Shown here: piece by piece, positions 28,508-36,948 of the stretch
How the letters are laid out: each line of letters starts with the position of its first letter
Position numbering within the stretch: the first letter of the stretch is position 1
Origin: Roseovarius indicus
Lineage (GTDB): Bacteria > Pseudomonadota > Alphaproteobacteria > Rhodobacterales > Rhodobacteraceae
NCBI RefSeq assembly: GCF_008728195.1
Contig: NZ_CP031598.1
Span: 2,480,001-2,544,000 of the forward strand
Length of the DNA: 64,000 bases
Direction: 5' to 3'
Translations under genes and position numbers: made by a program
Notes under the pieces: generated by a model
What the model was told of the DNA's origin: nothing
Seen by the model: the letters and a program-made list of their open reading frames with translations, nothing else
Databases searched by the model: none

Positions 28508-29011
28508 ATGAGCGGGCTGCCCGGATATCACCTGGCCGAGCTGAACGTGGGCCGGCTTGTGGCGCCGACGGACGACCCGCGCGTGGCCGAGTTCATGAAC
28601 GCGCTCGACCGGATCAACGGGCTGGGCAAGCGGATGCCGGGGTTTGTCTGGATGATGGAAGGCTCGGGCGAGCCGGGGACGGGGAACACCGAGAACAATA
28701 TCGGGGACGACCCGCAATTCGTGGCGAACCTGACCGTGTGGGAAGACGCGGAGACGCTTGAGAATTTCGTCTTCAACACGGTGCATCGACAGTTCTACGA
28801 GCGCCGGGCCGAGTGGTTCGAGGTTCTGGGCGAGATGCATTTCGTGATGTGGTGGGTGCCCGAGGGGCACCGGCCCACGCTGGACGAAGCGCTTGAAAGA
28901 CTGGCGCATTTGCGCGACCACGGAGACGGCGAGCAGGCCTTCGGATGGTCGTATCTGAAAGACACGAAACTGTGGCGAGACCACGCATGTACAGGAGTTG
29001 CGGCGGAATGA
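28508..29011 (+). CDS. DUF3291 domain protein
   Basis: A 167-residue soluble protein related to the DUF3291 family, which has a ferredoxin-like alpha/beta-barrel fold akin to monooxygenases. Signature stretches are YHLAELNVGRLVAPTDDPRVAEFMNALDRINGLGKRMPGFVWMM, VANLTVWEDAETLENFVFNTVHRQFYERRAEWFE and FVMWWVPEGHRPTLDEALERL. No function has been set for the family. It starts five bases after the methyltransferase stop and overlaps the next gene (ATGA), so it is part of the nuo transcript. Confidence 0.82.
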   Translation: MSGLPGYHLAELNVGRLVAPTDDPRVAEFMNALDRINGLGKRMPGFVWMMEGSGEPGTGNTENNIGDDPQFVANLTVWEDAETLENFVFNTVHRQFYERRAEWFEVLGEMHFVMWWVPEGHRPTLDEALERLAHLRDHGDGEQAFGWSYLKDTKLWRDHACTGVAAE

Positions 29012-29337
29012 GAAAGTGGGCGGCGACGATGGCATTGGCGCTGGTGCCTGCGGTGGCAGGGGCGGAGACGCTGCAATCGGACAGTCTTCAGGCGGATCTT
29101 CAGCGGCGGCCGGTTTCGATGACGTCTAAGGATGGCGACACGATCCAGGGTCAGCAGGTCTATGTTACCCTGCGCCGCCGCGATGGTCAGCCGATCGGGG
29201 CGGATGACCTGCCGGAGTATGTCGGTTTTGCCGAGAAGGCGGCCTGCCAGGGGCGAAAGGTTCTGGTGTCGCTGATGGTGAGCGTCTCGGCCGGGGCCGG
29301 CAAGTACGAAGTTCTTTGCGCCGCGGGCGGAAACTGA
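29008..29337 (+). CDS. Small secreted protein
   Basis: A 109-residue protein with signal peptide MRKWAATMALALVPAVAGAE. The mature 90 residues are strand-rich, with KDGDTIQGQQVYVTLRRRDGQPIGADDLPEYV and two cysteines (AACQG and LCAAGG) placed to form a disulfide. No family recognised. It overlaps DUF3291 by ATGA and has ACAGGAG upstream. It is one of several exported proteins encoded inside the nuo operon; all would act in the periplasm. Confidence 0.7.
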   Translation: MRKWAATMALALVPAVAGAETLQSDSLQADLQRRPVSMTSKDGDTIQGQQVYVTLRRRDGQPIGADDLPEYVGFAEKAACQGRKVLVSLMVSVSAGAGKYEVLCAAGGN

Positions 29338-29355
29338 AGGGATCAAGCTGAACCG

Positions 29356-29781
29356 ATGACGGGTTTTGCGGAATACGGACACGCCCTTGTGGCGATCGTG
29401 GGACTGGCGCTGCTGCAGCTGGTGCTGAGCCCGTTGTCCGCGATCCGCAAGACACAGGCGGGGCTGGCGCCGGGCGCACAGCCGGTGGCGGATTATTCCG
29501 ACAGCTGTTACCGGTGGCACCGGGCCTATGGCAACCTGACCGAGTCGATGGCGGCGTTTGTCGGGCTGACGCTGGCGGCGATCCTTGCCGGGGGCAGCCC
29601 TTTCTGGGTCAACCTCTTCGCATCGGGCTTTCTTCTGTTGCGTCTGGTTCTGGCGGTGGTGCATATCAACGGCATCGGAAAACCGGATATGGGCCTGAGG
29701 TCCTTCACCTATGTCGCGGGCTGGCTCATGTGCCTTGGCCTTGCGTATCTTGTTGTAAAGGCGGTATTTTTCAATGGCTGA
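29356..29781 (+). CDS. MAPEG family membrane protein
   Basis: A four-helix membrane protein of 141 residues in the MAPEG family (eicosanoid and glutathione metabolism). The family pattern is visible in CYRWHRAYGNLTESMAAFVGLTLAAILAGG, with the conserved Arg, Asn and Glu, and in FLLLRLVLAVVHINGIGKPDMGLRSFTYVAGW. Bacterial members often have no proven glutathione activity. The stop overlaps the next start by eight bases. With the two GST genes at 14609-15927 it is the third glutathione-linked protein in the window, but it lies in a different operon. Confidence 0.85.
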   Translation: MTGFAEYGHALVAIVGLALLQLVLSPLSAIRKTQAGLAPGAQPVADYSDSCYRWHRAYGNLTESMAAFVGLTLAAILAGGSPFWVNLFASGFLLLRLVLAVVHINGIGKPDMGLRSFTYVAGWLMCLGLAYLVVKAVFFNG

Positions 29782-30127
29782 ACGGAAATTGCATAAGGCG
29801 GCGGTGACGCTTCTGCTGGTGGCGACTGTGGCCGTGGCGGGCTGTTCGAAGAAAAGCGAACGGGTCTATTTCAATGGCAATTACTATCCGCACAAGGCGC
29901 GGGCCGTCGACAAGTCTGACCGGAAGCGGTTCACCGTGTCGATCCGCCGGGCCGACCAGGGCATGGCCGGTGCGCGCGAGGCCGGGCGCTATGGCGGCAA
30001 GCAATACTGCCTGAAGAACTATGGCACCTCGGAGATCGAGTGGCGCGTTGGGCCGGATGCGCCCGACGCGGTGCTGGCCCAACAGCCCGGGCGGCTGACC
30101 TTCAGCGGGGAATGCATCCTTTGGTGA
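29774..30127 (+). CDS. Lipoprotein of unknown function
   Basis: A 117-residue protein with a lipobox, LLLVATVAVAGC, placing the lipidated Cys near residue 24. The mature part is basic and contains ERVYFNGNYYPHKARAVDKSDRKRFTVSIRRADQGMAGAREAGRYGGKQYCLKNYGTSEIEW and a second cysteine near the C-terminus (GECILW), suggesting one disulfide. I recognise no domain. It overlaps the MAPEG gene by eight bases. A 124-base gap with a strong hairpin follows. Confidence 0.7.
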   Translation: MAERKLHKAAVTLLLVATVAVAGCSKKSERVYFNGNYYPHKARAVDKSDRKRFTVSIRRADQGMAGAREAGRYGGKQYCLKNYGTSEIEWRVGPDAPDAVLAQQPGRLTFSGECILW

Positions 30128-30186
30128 TTTTGCCTTTCATATCAGGGGTTTCGCGCGCGTGTTATTGCATATCACGCGGCGTGCTT

Positions 30187-30207
30187 CCCATCTGCGCAGC
30201 AGATGGG
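30187..30207 (+). other. Hairpin in the gap before the DUF5333-like gene
   Basis: CCCATCTGC and GCAGATGGG form a perfect nine-base stem with a GCA loop. There is no T-run, so it looks like an RNA processing or stability element rather than a terminator. It is one of two perfect hairpins inside the nuo operon. Confidence 0.55.
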
Positions 30208-30251
30208 TGTGCCGCCGTGGCGCGCCCCCGTGTGTGTGAAAGGAAATCCTC

Positions 30252-30659
30252 ATGAAACGCATGACTGCCCTTGTCCTGAGCCTTGCCCTGTCGGCCGGTG
30301 CTGCCGGTGCCAGCGCCGGGGCCGGCCTCGAGAACGAGCGGGATATCAACGAAGGCCTGCTGGCGCTGGCCGTGGCCGACAAGATCCGCCGCGAATGCAG
30401 CAGCATCGGCGGCAAGTTCTTCAAGGCGCAGAGCTATGCCAACGGTCTGAAATCGCTGGCCTCGGCCCGGGGCTACAGCGAGGCCGAGATCGACGCGTAT
30501 ATCAATGACGACGTCGAAAAGGAAAAGATGCGCCAGCGGCGCAACGACTATTTCGAAGCCAGGGGGGCCAGCAATCTGGATGCCGAGAGCCTGTGTGTGC
30601 TCGGCCGGGCGGAGATCGCCCAGAAAAGCCGGATCGGCCAGTTACTGAGAGCAAAGTGA
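30252..30659 (+). CDS. Exported protein, probably DUF5333
   Basis: A 135-residue protein with signal peptide MKRMTALVLSLALSAGAAGASA. The helical mature part holds INEGLLALAVADKIRRECSSIGGKFFKAQSYANGLKSLASARGYSEAEIDAYINDDVEKEKMRQRRNDYF and one later cysteine (SLCVLG). I recall this pattern as DUF5333, a Rhodobacterales family found in complex I operons with no known function. GAAAGGAAATCCTC precedes the ATG. nuoG follows six bases after its stop, so it is translated just ahead of the largest peripheral subunit. Confidence 0.75.
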   Translation: MKRMTALVLSLALSAGAAGASAGAGLENERDINEGLLALAVADKIRRECSSIGGKFFKAQSYANGLKSLASARGYSEAEIDAYINDDVEKEKMRQRRNDYFEARGASNLDAESLCVLGRAEIAQKSRIGQLLRAK

Positions 30660-30665
30660 GAACGG

Positions 30666-32678
30666 ATGTCTGACCTTCGCAAAATCATCATCGACGACAA
30701 CGAGATCGAAGTCGACGGGGCGATGACCCTGATCCAGGCTTGCGAGCAGGCGGGGATCGAGATTCCCCGTTTCTGCTATCACGAGCGTCTGTCGATCGCG
30801 GGCAACTGCCGGATGTGTCTTGTCGAGGTGGTGGGCGGCCCGCCCAAGCCCGCGGCAAGCTGTGCCATGCAGGTGCGTGACCTGCGGCCCGGGCCGGAGG
30901 GCCAGCCGCCGGTGGTCAAGACCAACTCGCCCATGGTCAAGAAGGCGCGTGAGGGGGTGATGGAGTTCCTGCTCATCAACCACCCCCTCGATTGCCCGAT
31001 CTGCGACCAGGGCGGGGAATGCGATTTGCAGGACCAGGCAATGGCTTACGGGGTGGATTTCAGCCGTTTCCGCGAGCCGAAGCGGGCGGTTGACGACCTC
31101 GATCTGGGGCCGCTGGTGGAAACTCACATGACGCGCTGCATTTCCTGCACGCGTTGCGTGCGCTTCACCACCGAGGTGGCCGGCATTCACCAGATGGGCC
31201 AGACGGGCCGGGGCGAGGATGCCGAGATCACCGCCTACCTGGGCGAGACGCTGGATTCGAACCTTCAGGGCAACATCATCGACCTGTGCCCGGTGGGCGC
31301 GCTGGTGTCGAAGCCCTATGCGTTCACCGCGCGGCCGTGGGAACTGACCAAGACCGAGACGATCGACGTGATGGATGCTTTGGGCAGCAACATCCGGGTG
31401 GATACGAAGGGCCGCGAGGTCATGCGGATCCTGCCGCGCAACCACGACGGCGTGAACGAGGAATGGATTTCCGACAAGACGCGGTTCGTGTGGGATGGCC
31501 TGCGTCGCCAGCGGCTGGACCGGCCGTATATCCGCGTCGACGGCAAGCTGAAGCCTGCCACGTGGCCCGAGGCATTGTCGAAAGCGGCCGAGGCCATCAA
31601 GGGCGCCAAGAAGGTGGCCGGGCTGGTCGGCGATCTGGCCCCGGTGGAAGGCGCCTATGCGCTGAAACAGCTGGTTGAAGGCGCAGGCGGTCAAGTGGAA
31701 TGCCGCACCGACGGGGCGCATCTGCCAGCGGGCAACCGGTCGGCCTATGTGGGCAATGCCACGGTCGAGGAGCTGGATACGGCGAAAAAGGTCTACCTGA
31801 TCGGGACCGATCCGGCCATCGAAGCGCCGGTGCTCAATGCGCGCATCCGCAAGGCGTGGCTGAAGGGGGCCGAGGTCATCCATATCGGTCAGCATACCGA
31901 TCTGACCTACGAGGCGACCCAGCTGGGCGCGCGCAACAAGTTCCTGTCGCAGGCGCTGAGCCAGGCCGAGGCGACCGAGGGCGCGATTGTCGTGGTCGGC
32001 CAGGGCGGTCTTCGGGGCGAGAATGGCCCGGCAGTTCTGAGCCTGTCGATGCGGCTGGCCGAGAAGCTGGGCGGCAAGATGATGGTGCTGCATACCGCGG
32101 CGTCGCGCGTGGGCGCGATGGATGTGGGCGCGGTGGCCGAAGGTGGCGTCGAGGGCGCGCTGGACGGGGCCGATGTTGTCTACAACCTGGGCGCCGACGA
32201 GATCGAGATCGCCAGTGGTCCCTTCGTGATCTACCAGGGCAGCCACGGCGACCGGGGCGCGCATCGTGCCGACGTGATCCTTCCGGCGGCGGCCTATACG
32301 GAAGAGCAGGGGCTCTTCGTCAACACCGAGGGTCGGCCGCAGCTGGCGCTGCGCGCGGGGCACCCGCCGGGTGAGGCGAAAGAGAACTGGGCGATCCTGC
32401 GGGCGCTATCGGGCGAGATGGGTAGCGCGCTGCCCTTCGACAGCATCGCGCAGCTGCGCCGGGCCATGGTCGAGGCGGTGCCGCACTTTGCCAAGGTCGA
32501 CCGGGTGCCCGAGAACGAGTGGACGCTGGTCGACGAGGTCGAGCTGGGCGCCGGGCAGCTGATGCCGGCGATCAACGACTTCTACCTGACCAACCCGATC
32601 GCACGGGCCAGCGCGCTGATGGCCGAGTTGTCGGCCGAGGCCAAGGCCCGCCGGACAGAGCAGGTGGCCGCCGAGTAA
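30666..32678 (+). CDS. nuoG: NADH-quinone oxidoreductase subunit G
   Basis: The 75-kDa iron-sulfur subunit, 670 residues. Clusters visible by ligand: [2Fe-2S] N1b (Cys37, Cys48, Cys51, Cys66), N5 (His106, Cys110, Cys113, Cys119 in [17 protein letters not shown]) and N4 (Cys158, Cys161, Cys164, Cys208). No fourth N7-type cysteine set is present, as in mitochondria and other alphaproteobacteria. The C-terminal half (from about 220) is a molybdopterin-oxidoreductase fold that has lost its cofactor. Its TAA overlaps the next ATG. Confidence 0.97.
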   Translation: MSDLRKIIIDDNEIEVDGAMTLIQACEQAGIEIPRFCYHERLSIAGNCRMCLVEVVGGPPKPAASCAMQVRDLRPGPEGQPPVVKTNSPMVKKAREGVMEFLLINHPLDCPICDQGGECDLQDQAMAYGVDFSRFREPKRAVDDLDLGPLVETHMTRCISCTRCVRFTTEVAGIHQMGQTGRGEDAEITAYLGETLDSNLQGNIIDLCPVGALVSKPYAFTARPWELTKTETIDVMDALGSNIRVDTKGREVMRILPRNHDGVNEEWISDKTRFVWDGLRRQRLDRPYIRVDGKLKPATWPEALSKAAEAIKGAKKVAGLVGDLAPVEGAYALKQLVEGAGGQVECRTDGAHLPAGNRSAYVGNATVEELDTAKKVYLIGTDPAIEAPVLNARIRKAWLKGAEVIHIGQHTDLTYEATQLGARNKFLSQALSQAEATEGAIVVVGQGGLRGENGPAVLSLSMRLAEKLGGKMMVLHTAASRVGAMDVGAVAEGGVEGALDGADVVYNLGADEIEIASGPFVIYQGSHGDRGAHRADVILPAAAYTEEQGLFVNTEGRPQLALRAGHPPGEAKENWAILRALSGEMGSALPFDSIAQLRRAMVEAVPHFAKVDRVPENEWTLVDEVELGAGQLMPAINDFYLTNPIARASALMAELSAEAKARRTEQVAAE

Positions 32679-33082
32679 TGGGGCGCGGTGCGCTCATATC
32701 TCCGCTTGTGATGTCGGTAGCGACGGCCGTGTCGGGGTGCGACGCGGCCGAGTCCGAAAGCGTGACCCAGTTCCGGCCCGATTACCGGGGAATCGAAACC
32801 CGCCTGCTGGACGGTGATCTGGTCAGTTTCCGGGTCGAAATGGCCGGTGCGCGGGACACCACGGATGTCGATCGCTACGCCGAATGTGCTGCAGCGCAGT
32901 ATACTCTGATCCGTGGCTTCGGATTTGCGCGACATGTGCGCACGAAAGTGGTCGAAGAGGGTGGCATCTGGCGCGGAGATGCGGTTTACACGATCTCGCC
33001 GGCGCTGCCCGATGGGATCAGGAAAATAGACGCCGAAGTCGTCGCCGCCGATTGCGCGGAAAACGGAATACCGATGGTGTGA
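32678..33082 (+). CDS. Lipoprotein between nuoG and nuoH
   Basis: A 134-residue protein with a lipobox, SVATAVSGC, at about Cys21. The mature domain has [60 protein letters not shown] and two cysteines (AEC and ADC). I recognise no family. It overlaps nuoG (TAATG) and ends seven bases before nuoH. Its sequence is a little less GC-rich than the nuo subunits. Probably anchored in the inner or outer membrane facing the periplasm. Confidence 0.7.
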   Translation: MGRGALISPLVMSVATAVSGCDAAESESVTQFRPDYRGIETRLLDGDLVSFRVEMAGARDTTDVDRYAECAAAQYTLIRGFGFARHVRTKVVEEGGIWRGDAVYTISPALPDGIRKIDAEVVAADCAENGIPMV

Positions 33083-33089
33083 GGAGCTG

Positions 33090-34127
33090 ATGGCTGAATT
33101 TCTGACAACCCCCCTCGGGATCGCGCTGCTGATCGTGGCGCAGTGCCTGGCCGTCGTCGGCTTCGTGATGATCTCGCTGCTCTTCCTCGTCTATGGCGAC
33201 CGCAAGATCTGGGCCGCGGTGCAGATGCGCCGGGGGCCGAACGTGGTGGGCGTCTATGGCCTGCTGCAGACGGTGGCCGACGCGCTGAAATACGTGGTCA
33301 AGGAAGTGGTCGTGCCCGCGGGCGCCGACAAGGCGGTGTTCATGATGGCGCCGCTGACCAGCTTCGTGCTGGCGGTGCTGGCCTGGGCGGTGATCCCGAT
33401 GAACGAGGGCTGGGTGCTGTCGGATATCAACGTGGCCATCCTGTTCGTCTTCGCGGTTTCCTCGCTCGAGGTGTACGGCGTGATCATGGGCGGCTGGGCG
33501 TCGAACTCGAAATACCCGTTCCTGGGCTCGCTTCGGTCGGCCGCGCAGATGATCTCCTACGAAGTGTCGATCGGGTTGATCATTGTCGGCGTCATCATCT
33601 CGACCGGCTCGATGAACTTCAGCGCCATCGTGGGCGCGCAGGACACGGCCTATGGGTTCTTCGGCTGGTACTGGCTGCCGCATTTCCCGATGGTGTTCCT
33701 GTTCTTCATCTCGGCCCTGGCCGAGACGAACCGCCCGCCCTTCGACCTGCCCGAGGCGGAATCGGAGCTGGTGGCGGGCTACCAGGTGGAATATTCGGCA
33801 ACGCCCTTCCTGCTGTTCATGGCGGGCGAATACATCGCCATCTTCCTGATGTGCGCGCTGACCTCGCTGTTGTTCTTCGGCGGCTGGCTGTCGCCCATCC
33901 CGGGCCTGCCGGACGGGGTGTTCTGGATGATCGCGAAGATGGCGTTCTTCTTCTTCATCTTCGCGATGGTGAAGGCGATCACGCCGCGCTATCGCTACGA
34001 CCAGCTGATGCGGATCGGCTGGAAGGTGTTCCTGCCGCTGTCGCTGGCATGGGTGGTGATCATCTCGTTCCTTGCGAAATTCGAAGTGCTCGGGGGCTTC
34101 TGGGCCCGCTGGGCGATTGGAGGCTGA
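33090..34127 (+). CDS. nuoH: NADH-quinone oxidoreductase subunit H
   Basis: The membrane-arm subunit that joins the peripheral arm and lines the quinone entry channel. It has 345 residues and eight helices. The family blocks are [40 protein letters not shown] and [29 protein letters not shown], whose acidic loop belongs to the quinone-to-proton coupling path. [21 protein letters not shown] is near the end. GAGGAG precedes the ATG; three bases separate it from nuoI. Confidence 0.97.
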   Translation: MAEFLTTPLGIALLIVAQCLAVVGFVMISLLFLVYGDRKIWAAVQMRRGPNVVGVYGLLQTVADALKYVVKEVVVPAGADKAVFMMAPLTSFVLAVLAWAVIPMNEGWVLSDINVAILFVFAVSSLEVYGVIMGGWASNSKYPFLGSLRSAAQMISYEVSIGLIIVGVIISTGSMNFSAIVGAQDTAYGFFGWYWLPHFPMVFLFFISALAETNRPPFDLPEAESELVAGYQVEYSATPFLLFMAGEYIAIFLMCALTSLLFFGGWLSPIPGLPDGVFWMIAKMAFFFFIFAMVKAITPRYRYDQLMRIGWKVFLPLSLAWVVIISFLAKFEVLGGFWARWAIGG

Positions 34128-34130
34128 CAG

Positions 34131-34625
34131 ATGACGCAGATCGATTATGGCCGGGCTGCCGGTTACTTTCTGCTGAAGGACTTCGCGAAGGGCTTCAAGC
34201 TTGGTTTGAAGTATTTCTTCGCGCCGAAAGCCACGGTGAACTATCCCCACGAGAAGGGCCCGCTTTCGCCGCGGTTCCGGGGCGAGCATGCGCTGCGCCG
34301 GTACCCGAACGGCGAGGAGCGCTGCATCGCGTGCAAGCTGTGCGAGGCGATCTGCCCGGCACAGGCGATCACGATCGATGCCGAGCCGCGCGATGACGGC
34401 AGCCGCCGGACGACGCGCTATGACATCGACATGACCAAGTGCATCTATTGCGGCTTTTGCCAGGAGGCGTGCCCGGTGGATGCCATCGTCGAGGGGCCGA
34501 ATTTCGAGTTTGCCACCGAGACCCGCGAGGAGCTGTTCTACGACAAGGCCAAGCTTCTGGAGAACGGCGACCGGTGGGAAGCCGAGATCGCCCGCAACCT
34601 GGAACTGGATGCGCCTTACCGATGA
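34131..34625 (+). CDS. nuoI: NADH-quinone oxidoreductase subunit I
   Basis: An 8Fe ferredoxin-type subunit, 164 residues, holding clusters N6a and N6b on the way to N2. The two binding sets are Cys65, Cys68, Cys71, Cys75 ([12 protein letters not shown]) and Cys104, Cys107, Cys110, Cys114 ([12 protein letters not shown]). The N-terminal amphipathic helix ([16 protein letters not shown]) anchors it to the membrane arm. Its stop overlaps the next start by ATGA. Confidence 0.97.
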   Translation: MTQIDYGRAAGYFLLKDFAKGFKLGLKYFFAPKATVNYPHEKGPLSPRFRGEHALRRYPNGEERCIACKLCEAICPAQAITIDAEPRDDGSRRTTRYDIDMTKCIYCGFCQEACPVDAIVEGPNFEFATETREELFYDKAKLLENGDRWEAEIARNLELDAPYR

Positions 34626-35122
34626 GCCCGCTGGCAAGGTCATATCATGCACTTTGTGTACTGGCCTTTGGCTTGGCCGCCTCGGCGGCTTCAGCTGCGT
34701 CCGAGGACGTGCCGGGCTGGAATGCCGAGCGCGCGGAGCTGTTCTCGAAAGTGTGCATGGGCTCTGCGCCGGGTTTTTCGGGAATGGAAAAAACGGCTCG
34801 CAGCCTTGGATTTCGCACGATCAACGGTAACCTGATGCACGAGCCGGAAGTCGCGGTAAGTCTGCAGAACACCGACACCGGCTGTGCCTGCTACATGACG
34901 ATGGGCGCCTATGACCCCACGGCTCTTGTTCAGGCTATCTTTCAGCGTTTGGTGAATGATTATCCGGACGCGTGGCGGCCTGAAAGCGAAAGTGGCCCTG
35001 TCAACGACACCCGTTTCGAGCGCGAGGGGGAGATGGTCCGCCTGGTTCTGACGCCCGCGAAACTGGATGGAAATGACTGGATCGCAGGCCGTGTTTATAG
35101 CTCGAACCGGTGCCCGGCATGA
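34622..35122 (+). CDS. Secreted protein between nuoI and nuoJ
   Basis: A 166-residue protein with a signal peptide, [28 protein letters not shown]. The mature part includes [57 protein letters not shown] and a final cysteine (NRCPA). Four cysteines could give two disulfides. No family recognised. Start overlaps nuoI by ATGA, and its own stop overlaps the next ATG. Codon use looks less GC-biased than in nuoI and nuoJ, which hints at later arrival in the operon. Confidence 0.7.
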   Translation: MSPLARSYHALCVLAFGLAASAASAASEDVPGWNAERAELFSKVCMGSAPGFSGMEKTARSLGFRTINGNLMHEPEVAVSLQNTDTGCACYMTMGAYDPTALVQAIFQRLVNDYPDAWRPESESGPVNDTRFEREGEMVRLVLTPAKLDGNDWIAGRVYSSNRCPA

Positions 35123-35532
35123 CAGATATGAAGAACCCCTTCGAGGCCATGATGGCCCAGGCGCAGGAGATGGCGAAGGCCTTCAACCCGGCGCTTGAAT
35201 CGTTCTCGCCGAAGGGGTTCGAACAGCTCTGGCCGACCATGCCGAAGGAATTCATGGAAATGTCCTTCGGCAGGGGGTTGAACAAGGATGGTCTCGATGC
35301 CAAGACGCGGCTGCTGCTGACATTGGCGGGGCTGACGATGCTGGGCGCCCAGAGCGACACGCAGATCCGGATGACGGTGCGCCATGCGCTCGAAGCCGGG
35401 GCAACGAAGGACGAAATTGCCGAGACGATCGCGCAAATGTCCATGTTCGCCGGCATCCCGTCCATGACCCGGGCGATGGAGTTCGCCCGAGAGGTGCTGG
35501 ACGAGGACAAGGAAGGGGATAAAGACCGATGA
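35119..35532 (+). CDS. Carboxymuconolactone decarboxylase family protein
   Basis: A 137-residue all-helical protein of the CMD family. The core is [64 protein letters not shown], the standard helix pattern of gamma-CMD proteins. It has no cysteine at all, so it lacks the CxxC of the AhpD antioxidant branch, and its activity is unclear. I start at the ATG at 35119, which overlaps the previous stop; a GTG at 35110 is also in frame. It overlaps nuoJ by ATGA. Confidence 0.8.
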   Translation: MTDMKNPFEAMMAQAQEMAKAFNPALESFSPKGFEQLWPTMPKEFMEMSFGRGLNKDGLDAKTRLLLTLAGLTMLGAQSDTQIRMTVRHALEAGATKDEIAETIAQMSMFAGIPSMTRAMEFAREVLDEDKEGDKDR

Positions 35533-36137
35533 CCGTAGCCGCGCTTTCCTTCTATCTATTCGCCATATCGGCGCTTGTTGGCGGGCTCTTTACCGTCATC
35601 AGCCGCAGCCCCGTGCACTCGGTGCTCTGGCTGATCCTGTCGTTCATCTCGGCGGCGGGGCTGTTCGTGCTGCTGGGGGCCGAGTTCGTGGCGATGTTGC
35701 TGATCATCGTCTATGTGGGCGCCGTGGCGGTGCTGTTCCTGTTCGTGGTGATGATGCTCGACGTGGACTTTGCCGAGCTGAAGGCCGAGATGGCAAAGTA
35801 CATGCCTCTTGCTCTGCTGATCGGGGTGATCCTGCTGATGCAGTTCGGGCTGGCCTTCGGCAACTGGCAGGTCGCAGAGGGGGCAGAGGCCGCGCGGGCC
35901 GCCGTGCCGACCGAGGGGGTCGAGAACACCGCCGCGCTGGGGATGATCCTTTACGACAAGTACTTCCTGCTGTTCCAGCTGGCCGGTCTGATCCTGCTGG
36001 TGGCAATGATCGGGGCCATCGTGCTGACCCTGCGGCACCGGACGCATGTCAAGCGGCAGGACGTTCTGGCGCAGATGTACCGCGACCCTGCCAAGGCCAT
36101 GGAGCTGAAGGACGTGAAGCCGGGGCAGGGGCTTTAA
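35529..36137 (+). CDS. nuoJ: NADH-quinone oxidoreductase subunit J
   Basis: A membrane-arm subunit of five helices and 202 residues, part of the E-channel. [51 protein letters not shown] contains the pi-bulge helix region that couples quinone reduction to proton movement. The C-terminus is a polar tail [34 protein letters not shown]. The gene is followed by a perfect hairpin (36153-36173) before nuoK. Confidence 0.96.
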   Translation: MTVAALSFYLFAISALVGGLFTVISRSPVHSVLWLILSFISAAGLFVLLGAEFVAMLLIIVYVGAVAVLFLFVVMMLDVDFAELKAEMAKYMPLALLIGVILLMQFGLAFGNWQVAEGAEAARAAVPTEGVENTAALGMILYDKYFLLFQLAGLILLVAMIGAIVLTLRHRTHVKRQDVLAQMYRDPAKAMELKDVKPGQGL

Positions 36138-36152
36138 AGACGAACGCTGGCG

Positions 36153-36173
36153 CCCTGACCGAAACGGTCAGGG
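36153..36173 (+). other. Perfect hairpin between nuoJ and nuoK
   Basis: CCCTGACCG and CGGTCAGGG form a nine-base stem with an AAA loop, followed by GTTTGC and a second small inverted repeat (GTTTG/CAAAC). It looks like an intrinsic terminator or attenuator with a short T-run, but complex I needs the genes beyond it, so partial read-through or RNA processing is more likely. Confidence 0.6.
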
Positions 36174-36224
36174 GTTTGCGGCAAACAGATATTTCGGCGG
36201 CCAAGACCGAAGAGGGACGGACAA

Positions 36225-36530
36225 ATGATAGGACTCGAACATTACCTGACGGTGGCTGCGGCCCTTTTCGTCATCGGCATCTTCGGGCTTTTCCTGAACA
36301 GGAAGAACGTGATCATCCTGCTGATGTCGATCGAGCTGATGCTTTTGTCGGTCAATATCAACCTCGTCGCCTTTTCCGCCCATCTGGGCGATCTGGTGGG
36401 GCAGGTCTTCACCCTTTTCGTGCTGACCGTGGCCGCCGCCGAGGCCGCCATCGGCCTGGCGATCCTGGTCTGCTTCTTCCGGAACCGCGGCACGATCGCG
36501 GTGGAAGACATCAACGTGATGAAAGGCTGA
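36225..36530 (+). CDS. nuoK: NADH-quinone oxidoreductase subunit K
   Basis: A three-helix membrane-arm subunit of 101 residues. The two buried glutamates used in proton transfer are in [19 protein letters not shown] and [18 protein letters not shown]. The short length and both motifs are standard. The ribosome site is in GAGGGACGG just before the ATG. Six bases follow before a small secreted-protein gene. Confidence 0.97.
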   Translation: MIGLEHYLTVAAALFVIGIFGLFLNRKNVIILLMSIELMLLSVNINLVAFSAHLGDLVGQVFTLFVLTVAAAEAAIGLAILVCFFRNRGTIAVEDINVMKG

Positions 36531-36535
36531 GCGGG

Positions 36536-36946
36536 ATGAAGAGCAAGATCGTTTCGCTGCTGTTCGGGGTTGCCGTTGCGGGAAGTGCGCAAGCTTTGTC
36601 TTACGAACGCCCCGACTGTGTCGCCGATGACATCGAGTATTTCATCGAGCGGGACTATAGTGATGGGCTTCGGATCGCTTTCGGGCGCGCTGAAGAAAAC
36701 CATGATGTGAGATGGTTTGTTCTCGGTAACTGTTCTGCCGGATCGCAGCTCAAGATGCTTCTCATCGAACACGGAGACGCCGGCCTCGACGCTGCTGCCA
36801 TCCGGGACAGGATCGTCGAGATGATCGCCAGTTCCAAAACGTACACGTTCGAGGACGTGGCGAGTGAATTTTCAACCGACGTAGCGATCGCAGAAGTTGG
36901 CCCGATTTCTCCCGACCACTGCATTTGCAAGCATAAGGCGGTGTAG
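36536..36946 (+). CDS. Secreted protein between nuoK and nuoL
   Basis: A 136-residue protein with signal peptide [20 protein letters not shown]. The mature part has [47 protein letters not shown], a helical segment [28 protein letters not shown] and the cysteine-rich end HCICKHKAV. Its base composition is visibly more AT-rich than nuoK or nuoL (for example AAACC, TTTCAAC and TCTTA runs), so it may have been acquired after the operon formed. No family recognised. It ends two bases before nuoL. Confidence 0.68.
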   Translation: MKSKIVSLLFGVAVAGSAQALSYERPDCVADDIEYFIERDYSDGLRIAFGRAEENHDVRWFVLGNCSAGSQLKMLLIEHGDAGLDAAAIRDRIVEMIASSKTYTFEDVASEFSTDVAIAEVGPISPDHCICKHKAV

Positions 36947-36948
36947 AC

